The notes under the pieces were generated by a model, which searched no databases, was not told the DNA's origin, and saw nothing but the letters and a program-made list of their open reading frames with translations. This document shows positions 29,778 through 34,816 of a stretch of 34,816 bases of DNA, in pieces (position 1 is the first letter of the stretch; each line of letters opens with the position of its first letter). This DNA is from an uncultured Actinomycetes bacterium (GTDB lineage: Bacteria > Actinomycetota > Thermoleophilia > Solirubrobacterales > Thermoleophilaceae): positions 1-34,816 of the forward strand of contig CAMLNW010000002.1 in NCBI GenBank assembly GCA_946481495.1, read 5' to 3'. A program made the translations under genes and the position numbers.

Positions 29778-30331
29778 CCGATCTCACGCTCACCGAGAAG
29801 GTCGCGGCCATCCACGTCAGCCTCACCCAGGCACGGATCGGCCATGCTTTCGGCGGCGCTCTCGCACTTGCTTCCTACGCCGAGCCGCGAGCGACGATCG
29901 ACGTAGACATCAACATCTTCCTCGATCCACAGCAGCACGAGGAGGTGCTCGCCGCGCTGAGCCCACTCGGAGTCACGGGAGACGTGCCGACCAACCAGGT
30001 GGAGCGAGACGGGCAGTGCCGACTCGCCTGGGGAGACAACCCAGTCGATCTCTTCTATGCGTACCACGAGCTCCACGCGGCGATGCAACAGGCGGTGCGG
30101 CGCGCGGAGCTCGGCGGAAGGTCGATCCCGATTCTGGCTCCCGAGCATCTGCTCACCTGCAAGGTGATCTTTAACCGGCGCAAAGACTGGCTCGACATCG
30201 AGCAGATCTTGGTCGGAGCGCTCGATGCCGACCACAATGAGGTCGCGGAATGGCTCCACCAGATCATTGGCTCCGACGATCCCCGCGCCCAGCGCTTCGC
30301 CGAGCTCAGCCGCGCTTTCGCGCGCAACTGA
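29774..30331 (+). CDS. MNT/AbiEii-like nucleotidyltransferase, probable toxin
   Basis: 185 residues. The nucleotidyltransferase active-site pattern is intact: AFGGALALASYAEPR with Gly27-Gly28, then DVDINIF with Asp43 and Asp45, and a third carboxylate in NPVDLFYAYHE (Asp92). The later LLTCKVIFNRRKDWLDIEQIL block, cited by its core KVIFNRRKDWLDIEQ, is the Lys and Arg-Asp helix seen in AbiEii/MenT and DUF6036-like proteins. Family members transfer nucleotides to tRNA or proteins and act as toxins paired with an upstream antitoxin. The gene begins inside the partner's stop (ATGA). All catalytic positions are present, so it may be active. Placement between the GH43 and rmlD genes suggests insertion as a unit. 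Confidence 0.75.
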   Translation: MTDLTLTEKVAAIHVSLTQARIGHAFGGALALASYAEPRATIDVDINIFLDPQQHEEVLAALSPLGVTGDVPTNQVERDGQCRLAWGDNPVDLFYAYHELHAAMQQAVRRAELGGRSIPILAPEHLLTCKVIFNRRKDWLDIEQILVGALDADHNEVAEWLHQIIGSDDPRAQRFAELSRAFARN

Positions 30332-30344
30332 TATCCCTCGCACC

Positions 30345-31181
30345 GTGAAGGTGCTGATCACAGGGGCGGCCGGGATGCTCGGGCAGGACGTGCGGCGGGT
30401 GGCGGAGCTTTCGGGCCACGAGGCGATCGCGCTCGACCGGGCCGCGTTGGACGTGACGGACGCGGGCGCGGTGGAGCGGATGTTCGGCGAGCTGCGGCCG
30501 GACGTGGCGGTCAACTGCGCGGCGTGGACGGACGTCGACGGGGCGGAGTCGGCGGAGCAGGAGGCGCTGAAGCTGAACGCGGACGCGGCGCGCAACGTGG
30601 CGGCGGCAGCGGCGAGCGTCGGGGCAGCGGTCGTCCTGCCGTCGACCGACTACGTCTTCGACGGGACGGCCGAGCGGCCGTACGTCGAGTCCGACCAGAC
30701 CAACCCGCTGTCGGCCTACGGGCGGACGAAGCTGGTCGGTGAGATCGAGGCTGCGGCGGCGAACCCGCGCAGCTTCGTCGTCCGCACGTCGTGGCTGTTC
30801 GGGACCGGCGGGCGGAACTTCGTCGGCACGATGCTCGGGCTGGCGGCGCGCGGTGAGGTCCGCGTCGTCCACGACCAGTTCGGATCGCCGACCTACATCG
30901 CCCACCTCGCCGACGGGCTGCTGCGGCTCGCCACGACCGAGGACTACGGCGTCCACCACATGACCGGCGACGGGCACTGCTCGTGGTACGAGTTCGCGCG
31001 CGAGATCTTCGCCCGCGCGGGCGTCGACTGCGAGGTGACCCCGGTCACGACGGCCGAGTTCCCGCGCCCCGCGCCGCGCCCCACCTACTCGGTGCTCGAC
31101 AGCGAGTGGCCGCGGCCAATCCGCCTACCGGACTGGCGCGACGGCCTGCGCTCGTACTTAGCCGAGCAGAAGTCTCGGTAA
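30345..31181 (+). CDS. rmlD: dTDP-4-dehydrorhamnose reductase
   Basis: 278 residues from the GTG at 30345; the frame is open further upstream, but that part overlaps the nucleotidyltransferase. KVLITGAAGMLGQDVRR is the Rossmann start. LRPDVAVNCAAWTDVDGAE, STDYVFDG, the Tyr-Lys pair in YGRTKLVGE and VRTSWLFG are RmlD signatures. It reduces dTDP-4-keto-L-rhamnose with NAD(P)H in the last step to dTDP-L-rhamnose. TATCCC sits 7 nt before the GTG, near but not equal to the TANNNT pattern seen elsewhere. The stop TAA forms the first bases of a -10-like hexamer for rmlB 11 bp downstream. It is 5 kb from rmlA; rmlC was not found in the window. Confidence 0.94.
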   Translation: MKVLITGAAGMLGQDVRRVAELSGHEAIALDRAALDVTDAGAVERMFGELRPDVAVNCAAWTDVDGAESAEQEALKLNADAARNVAAAAASVGAAVVLPSTDYVFDGTAERPYVESDQTNPLSAYGRTKLVGEIEAAAANPRSFVVRTSWLFGTGGRNFVGTMLGLAARGEVRVVHDQFGSPTYIAHLADGLLRLATTEDYGVHHMTGDGHCSWYEFAREIFARAGVDCEVTPVTTAEFPRPAPRPTYSVLDSEWPRPIRLPDWRDGLRSYLAEQKSR

Positions 31182-31184
31182 GGT
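31179..31184 (+). promoter_or_regulatory. Candidate -10 TAAGGT, rmlB, containing the rmlD stop
   Basis: TAAGGT lies 8 nt before the rmlB ATG at 31193, and its TAA is the rmlD stop codon. The embedded AAGG may alternatively act as a ribosome site. Confidence 0.4.
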
Positions 31185-31192
31185 CGCCGGCC

Positions 31193-32185
31193 ATGAAGCT
31201 GCTCGTCACCGGCGCCGCCGGGTTCATCGGCTCGACCTACGCCCGGATCGCCACAGCCGCCGGCCACGAGCTGACGATCCTCGACAAGCTGACCTACGCC
31301 GGCCGGCGCGAGAACCTCGAGGCCGTCGACCACCGCTTCGTCCACGGCGGAATCGAGGACCGTGCGAAGGTCCGCGAGGCGATGGAGGGCGCGGACGCGG
31401 TCGTCAACTTCGCCGCCGAGTCGCACGTCGACCGCTCGATCGCCGGCCAGGACCCGTTCGTCACCACCCACGTGATTGGGACGAGCGTGTTGCTCGACGC
31501 CGCCCGCGAGCTCGGCGTCGGCCGCTACCTCCAGGTCTCGACCGACGAGGTCTACGGCTCGATCGACTCCGGCTCGTTCACCGAGAGCTCGCCGCTCAAC
31601 CCCTCGTCGCCCTACAGCGCGACCAAAGCCGCCGGCGACCTGCTCGTCACCGCCCACGTCCACACCCACGGGATCGAGGCGGTGATCTGCCGCGGCTCGA
31701 ACAACTACGGCCCGCGCCAGTACCCCGAGAAGCTGATCCCGCTGATGACGCTCAACGCGCTGCACGGCGACTCGCTGCCGGTCTACGGCGACGGCCGCCA
31801 GGTGCGCAACTGGCTCTACGTCGAGGACTTCGCCCGCGCCATCCACCTCGTGCTGGAGAAGGGCGCCGCGGGCGAGGCCTACAACGTCGGCGGCCCTGAC
31901 GAGTGCGAGAACATCGACGTCGTCAAGCGGATCATCGCCCTCACCGGCAAGGACGAGTCGCTGATGGAGTACGTCACCGACCGCCCCGGCCACGACCGCC
32001 GCTACTCGCTCGCCTCCGAGAAGGTGCGCGCGCTCGGCTGGGAGGCTCAGGTCCACTTCGCCGAAGGCCTCGACCGCACCGTCGCCTGGTACCGCGACAA
32101 CGGCGAGTGGTGGGAGCCGATCCGCTCCGGTGACTACCGCGAGTACTACGAGCGCCAGTACGGCCGGGCGCTGAGCGGCCAGTAA
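31193..32185 (+). CDS. rmlB: dTDP-glucose 4,6-dehydratase
   Basis: 330 residues, normal length. KLLVTGAAGFIGSTYAR starts the NAD-binding extended-SDR fold; VVNFAAESHVDRSI, STDEVYGSI (catalytic Thr-Asp-Glu), the YSATKAAGD Tyr-Lys pair, NNYGPRQYPEKLIPL and RNWLYVEDFARAI are diagnostic of RmlB. It converts dTDP-glucose to dTDP-4-keto-6-deoxyglucose, the shared precursor of rhamnose and other deoxysugars. The ATG at 31193 is supported by the N-terminus; the longer frame runs through rmlD. The TAA of rmlB (32183-32185) forms the start of the TAACCT hexamer ahead of the ABC exporter gene. Downstream ABC-2 genes suggest that the sugar pathway and the exporter are used together for surface glycan. 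Confidence 0.96.
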   Translation: MKLLVTGAAGFIGSTYARIATAAGHELTILDKLTYAGRRENLEAVDHRFVHGGIEDRAKVREAMEGADAVVNFAAESHVDRSIAGQDPFVTTHVIGTSVLLDAARELGVGRYLQVSTDEVYGSIDSGSFTESSPLNPSSPYSATKAAGDLLVTAHVHTHGIEAVICRGSNNYGPRQYPEKLIPLMTLNALHGDSLPVYGDGRQVRNWLYVEDFARAIHLVLEKGAAGEAYNVGGPDECENIDVVKRIIALTGKDESLMEYVTDRPGHDRRYSLASEKVRALGWEAQVHFAEGLDRTVAWYRDNGEWWEPIRSGDYREYYERQYGRALSGQ

Positions 32186-32188
32186 CCT
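32183..32188 (+). promoter_or_regulatory. Candidate -10 TAACCT, ABC exporter gene, containing the rmlB stop
   Basis: TAACCT lies 7 nt before the GTG at 32196. Its TAA is the rmlB stop codon. There is no Shine-Dalgarno sequence between them. Confidence 0.5.
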
Positions 32189-32195
32189 TTCGTAA

Positions 32196-32936
32196 GTGAG
32201 TACCCCCGCCCCGCCCGCGCTCCAGGTACGCGGCCTGACCAAGCGCTACGACGACGGCACGCTCGCCGTCGAGGGCTTCGATGTCGAGGTGCCCGACGGC
32301 GCGTTCTTCGGCCTGCTCGGGCCCAACGGCGCCGGCAAGACGACGCTGATCAGCGCGGTCTGCAACCTGATCCGGGTAACCGAGGGCGAGGTGCTGATCT
32401 TCGGCGAGCCGGCGAAGTCGCTGCGGGCGCGCAGCTGGATCGGACTCGCCGAGCAGGACATCAACCTCGACCGCTTCCTGTCGGTCAAGGAGACCCTGCT
32501 CTACCACGGCGGCTACTTCGGCATGACCGGCGACGACGCCGAGGCGCGCGCCGACGAGATGATCGAGGCGTTCGACCTCGGCGCGAAGCGCGGCGTGCGC
32601 ACGCCGAAGCTGTCTGGCGGCCAGCGCCGCCGGCTGCTGCTCGCCCGCGCGCTGATGCACCGCCCGCGGCTGGTGATCCTCGACGAGCCGACCGCCGGCG
32701 TCGACTTCGAGCTTCGCCTCGAGCTCTGGCGCTACATCCGCCAACTGCACTCGGAGGGCACGACGATCCTGCTGACGACGCACTACCTCGAGGAGGCCGA
32801 GGAGCTCTGCGAGGAGATCGCGCTGATCCGCGGCGGCCACCTGATCGCGCGCGACAGCGCCGACGGCCTGCGCGAGCACTACGGCGCCGACACGCTCGCC
32901 GACGTCTACGTCAAGGCGATGGGAGCGGGCGCGTGA
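32196..32936 (+). CDS. ABC-2 exporter ATPase
   Basis: 246 residues from the GTG at 32196. Walker A GPNGAGKT (about 45-52), Q-loop in IGLAEQDINLD, signature LSGGQRRRLLLARAL, Walker B LVILDEPTAGVD and switch His in LLTTHYLEEAEELCEE are all intact. The TTHYLEEAE form and the overall length match the DrrA/NodI/CcmA-like ATPases that drive ABC-2 permeases, exporting drugs, lipids or polysaccharides. The stop overlaps the permease start (GTGA). It follows rmlB by 10 bp, so export of a rhamnose-containing product is possible, although O-antigen exporters of Wzt type usually carry an extra C-terminal domain, which is absent here. Confidence 0.95.
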   Translation: MSTPAPPALQVRGLTKRYDDGTLAVEGFDVEVPDGAFFGLLGPNGAGKTTLISAVCNLIRVTEGEVLIFGEPAKSLRARSWIGLAEQDINLDRFLSVKETLLYHGGYFGMTGDDAEARADEMIEAFDLGAKRGVRTPKLSGGQRRRLLLARALMHRPRLVILDEPTAGVDFELRLELWRYIRQLHSEGTTILLTTHYLEEAEELCEEIALIRGGHLIARDSADGLREHYGADTLADVYVKAMGAGA

Positions 32937-33697
32937 ACGGCAACCGCGGCATGGGCTGGCTGGCGCGGCGCGAGGTGCTGCGCGTCTCGAAGCTGTGGAC
33001 GCAGACGATCCTCGCGTCGGTCGTTTCGTCGTTCCTGTTCATCCTCGTCTTCGGGTTGTCACTCGGCGGCCGGATCAAGCAGGTCGACGGCTTCGACTAC
33101 GAGATCTTCATCGTCCCCGGGCTGATCGCGATGGCGATGGTCCAGGCCGCCTACGCGAACAACGCGTCGACGATCTACCAGGGCCGCTCCGACCGCTTCA
33201 TCAACGACGTGCTGTCGGCGCCGATGCACGGCTGGCAGATGACCGCCGGCTACGTAGTCGGCGGGATCTTCCGCGGTTTCGCGATCGCCGTCGCGCTGCT
33301 CGCGCTCGCGCTCCCGATCACCGGCGTCCCGGTCGAGCAGCCGCTGATCCTCCTGCTCGCCGTCGCGCTGGCGTTGCTCGGCTTCGCGTCGCTCGGCACG
33401 GTCGTCGGCATCTACGCCGAGAGCTGGGACCACACGACGTTCATCCAGAACATCGTGATCCTGCCGCTGACCTTCGTCGGCGGCGTCTTCTACTCGGTCG
33501 ACATGCTCGGCTCCCCGTGGGAGCAGCTGTCCCACTTCAACCCGATCTTCTACATGCTGCAGTCGATCCGCTACGGCTTCCTCGGCACCGCCGACGTGTC
33601 GATCTGGCTCTCACTCGGCGTCACCGCCGCGCTCGCGATCCCCTGCTACCTCTGGGCGCAATGGCTGTTCACCAGCGGGCGCAAGTTGAAGGCCTAG
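32933..33697 (+). CDS. ABC-2 type exporter permease
   Basis: 254 residues with six hydrophobic segments (about 25-50, 60-80, 108-135, 142-165, 172-195, 225-245). The ABC-2 pattern is clear: an N-terminal amphipathic stretch (GWLARREVLRVSKLWTQTI), FIVPGLIAMAMVQAAYANNAS, then ILPLTFVGGVFYSVDML, and PIFYMLQSIRYGFLG near the end. These blocks are typical of DrrB/NodJ-like permeases. It pairs with the ATPase encoded just upstream (4-base overlap). The gene converges on the DUF899 gene, and the two stop codons share the palindrome CTAG (33694-33697). Exported substrate is unknown; a sugar-linked lipid or polymer fits the rml neighbours. Confidence 0.93.
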   Translation: MNGNRGMGWLARREVLRVSKLWTQTILASVVSSFLFILVFGLSLGGRIKQVDGFDYEIFIVPGLIAMAMVQAAYANNASTIYQGRSDRFINDVLSAPMHGWQMTAGYVVGGIFRGFAIAVALLALALPITGVPVEQPLILLLAVALALLGFASLGTVVGIYAESWDHTTFIQNIVILPLTFVGGVFYSVDMLGSPWEQLSHFNPIFYMLQSIRYGFLGTADVSIWLSLGVTAALAIPCYLWAQWLFTSGRKLKA

Positions 33698-34374
33698 CCG
33701 CGCGCCGAGCTCCCGCCGTACTCATCGTGGAGGTTCCACCATTGGTAGGGCGGGGTCTGGGGGTAGCCCTCCGGTGAGTCCTCCCACTCCTCCTGGCGCC
33801 CGAGCGCGGTGATGTCGAGGTAGCTCCAGGTGCTGCCCATCGCCTCGTCGCCGCGGCTGTCGACGAAGTAGGTCCGGAAGATCTCGTCGCCGTCGCGGAG
33901 GAAGGCGTTGGTGCCGTGCCACTCGGCGACGCCGAAGTCGGCGTCGAAGTCGTCGGTCAGCGTGTACCAGGGAATCTCCCAGCCCATCCGCGCCTTCCAG
34001 CGCTCAATGTCCGGCTGCGGCGCGCGCGAGACGAACGCGAGCGTCGTGTCGCGCGCGTTGAGATGGGCGAGGTGGGCAACCTGGTCGGCGAGGAACGAGC
34101 AGCCGCCGCAGCCGCGCTCCGGCCAGCCCGATACGCCGGGCTCGTAGAAGAAGCGGTAGACGATCAGCTGGCGGCGGCCGTCGAACAGGTCGAGCAGGCT
34201 GGCCGGGCCGTCGGGGCCCTCGAAGCGATACTGCTTCTCGACGGCCATCCGCGGCATCCGCCGGCGCTCGGCGGCCAGCGCGTCGCGGCGGCGAGTCAGC
34301 TCCTTCTCCTTGACGAGCAGCTCCTGACGAGCGGCATCCCACTCCTGCGGCGACACGACCGATGGCAAGTTCAT
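33694..34374 (-). CDS. DUF899 thioredoxin-like protein
   Basis: 226 residues. The ATG at 34374 begins MNLPSVVSPQEWDAARQELL, the normal family N-terminus; a longer in-frame start would run into the riboswitch leader. Family blocks follow: KEKELTRRRDALAAERRRMP, then YRFEGPDGPASLLDLFDGR, GCGGCSFLADQVAHLAHL with a CxxC-like Cys pair, and YTLTDDFDADFGV. The C-terminus has TWSYLDITALGRQEEWED. DUF899 proteins have a thioredoxin-like fold with the usual CxxC location, and their function is uncharacterised. TATCCC lies 7 nt before the ATG and AAAGG 1 nt before it. Convergent with the ABC permease by a 4-base CTAG overlap. Cytoplasmic, no signal peptide. Confidence 0.9.
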   Translation of the reverse strand: MNLPSVVSPQEWDAARQELLVKEKELTRRRDALAAERRRMPRMAVEKQYRFEGPDGPASLLDLFDGRRQLIVYRFFYEPGVSGWPERGCGGCSFLADQVAHLAHLNARDTTLAFVSRAPQPDIERWKARMGWEIPWYTLTDDFDADFGVAEWHGTNAFLRDGDEIFRTYFVDSRGDEAMGSTWSYLDITALGRQEEWEDSPEGYPQTPPYQWWNLHDEYGGSSARG

Positions 34375-34438
34375 GCCTTTGGGGATAGCAGACCTAAGTG
34401 TGCGCTCCGTCACACTGCGCAACTTTCCAGGCCTTACG

Positions 34439-34495
34439 GTGCTCTGAGTCATCTGACAGGTCGATGCCGTACGGTGTCGAAGCAGTTCAGAGCAC
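34439..34495 (+). ncRNA. Predicted three-way-junction RNA just upstream of the riboswitch
   Basis: A perfect 9-bp stem joins GTGCTCTGA (34439-34447) to TCAGAGCAC (34487-34495). Inside it are a GTC-ATCT-GAC hairpin (34448-34457) and TCGATGCCGTACGGTGTCGA (34461-34480). In the latter the two mismatches of the DNA palindrome become U-G and G-U pairs in RNA, giving a continuous stem with a GUAC loop. The element ends right where the riboswitch begins. It is not part of the c-di-AMP aptamer as I know it. Whether it is transcribed is unknown. Confidence 0.45.
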
Positions 34496-34496
34496 A

Positions 34497-34641
34497 TAGC
34501 CGAATCTCCCGCCGTCATCGGTGGGGGAGCGGGGGAACCACTTGGGTCCCTGGGCCCTGGGGCGAATCGCCGGAAGTCCGGTGTAGCGCAGCTCTCTTAG
34601 CGCGAGTCCGTCAGCTAACCCCGCAGGCGCGAAAAGAGAGG
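34497..34641 (+). promoter_or_regulatory. c-di-AMP riboswitch (ydaO/yuaA class)
   Basis: The region matches the conserved blocks of the ydaO aptamer in order. They are GCCGAATCTCCCGCCG, then GGGGGAGCGGGGGAACCA (34523-34540 region), the GGGGCGAATCGCC block (34559-34571), CTTAGCGCGAGTCCGTCAGC, and TAACCCCGCAGGCGCG before an AAAAGAGAGG tail. In actinobacteria this class usually precedes genes for resuscitation-promoting factors, NlpC/P60 or other cell-wall enzymes and osmolyte transport. It acts as an off switch when c-di-AMP is high. The downstream ATG is 14 nt after the end of the element. Exact edges are approximate. Confidence 0.93.
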
Positions 34642-34654
34642 ACCGAGCTCACCG

Positions 34655-34816
34655 ATGTCCAACGTCTTGATTCGCCGCGTCGATCGCGTGGCCACCGCCG
34701 TAGCCGTGGCGCTGCTTGCGGCCGGCGTGCCGGCGCGGCGCGCCCTGCGAATCGCCGCCATCACCGTGGCCGTGCCGGCGGCCCTCGTGGCCGGCACCAT
34801 CGACGCCGTCAAGGAC
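34655..34816 (+). CDS. Exported protein under riboswitch control, 3' end outside window
   Basis: Only the first 54 codons are visible. They run from the ATG at 34655 to the window edge without a stop. The N-terminus is basic (MSNVLIRRVDR) followed by a hydrophobic segment (VATAVAVALLAAGV), an Arg-rich break (PARRALR) and a second hydrophobic stretch (IAAITVAVPAALVAG), then TIDAVKD. This could be a long signal region or a membrane hairpin. By precedent from this riboswitch class the product is probably a peptidoglycan hydrolase, resuscitation-promoting factor or similar cell-wall enzyme, but no catalytic domain is in view. The ribosome site is unclear. Confidence 0.7.
   Translation, partial: MSNVLIRRVDRVATAVAVALLAAGVPARRALRIAAITVAVPAALVAGTIDAVKD

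Noticed and set aside
1..34816. Search for tRNA, rRNA, CRISPR arrays, insertion sequences, integrase or phage genes
   Set aside because: No cloverleaf-like T-loop context, spaced direct-repeat array, transposase-like protein or terminal inverted repeats were found by eye; small non-coding RNAs would be missed by this method.

Overview
The window is very GC-rich and densely coding, with short intergenic gaps and many ATGA, GTGA or TGATG overlaps between neighbouring genes. A fused PafBC-type WYL regulator, a c-di-AMP riboswitch of actinobacterial type, an F420/PPOX-type enzyme, a PucR regulator and several exported proteins with low-complexity tails all suggest an actinobacterium. My best guess is class Thermoleophilia (Solirubrobacter, Conexibacter or Patulibacter relatives). 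This is inferred from gene content, since no marker gene was compared.

Layout. 1-7120: the end of a phosphoribosyltransferase, an exported protein, a metallo-beta-lactamase-fold hydrolase translationally coupled to an MMPL transporter, a divergent AI-2E-family permease, and two exported proteins. The second of these is a four-repeat protein with an LPLTG sorting signal. 7121-7833: a small island of less GC-rich sequence with what looks like the orphan tail of a toxin and a possible immunity gene. 7838-17969, all on the minus strand: a ureohydrolase, a PucR regulator, a beta-keto acid cleavage enzyme (BKACE), a polyamine-type ABC importer (binding protein, two permeases, ATPase), a 3-hydroxyacyl-CoA dehydrogenase, a broken Nudix gene and a sigma-70 factor. 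From BKACE to the Nudix remnant this reads as one operon for importing and degrading an amino or guanidino acid. The regulator and BKACE promoters share an identical 13-bp motif.

18036-25348: ferritin-like protein, small lipoprotein, short-chain dehydrogenase, FG-GAP repeat protein, fused PafBC, PPOX-fold protein and long-form RmlA. 25345-30331 interrupts the dTDP-rhamnose genes with a TetR/MFS efflux pair that has two operators, a secreted GH43-like glycosidase, and a toxin-antitoxin-like pair (unknown protein plus a MNT/AbiEii-type nucleotidyltransferase) under a palindromic promoter. 30345-33697: rmlD, rmlB and a two-gene ABC-2 exporter, probably for dTDP-sugar-derived surface glycan or a related product. 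rmlC is not in the window. 33694-34816: a DUF899 thioredoxin-like protein, then a divergent leader with a three-way-junction RNA and a c-di-AMP riboswitch ahead of a truncated exported gene, by family precedent a cell-wall enzyme.

The main structural observation outside the genes is a repeated start-site architecture. At eleven starts a TANNNT hexamer lies 6 to 8 nt before the ATG or GTG, as expected for leaderless transcription. In three gene pairs the upstream gene's stop codon forms the first bases of that hexamer. Genes without the hexamer mostly have a clear Shine-Dalgarno sequence or are translationally coupled. No tRNA, rRNA, CRISPR array, insertion sequence or replication origin was seen, and no gap longer than 300 bases lacks a gene.
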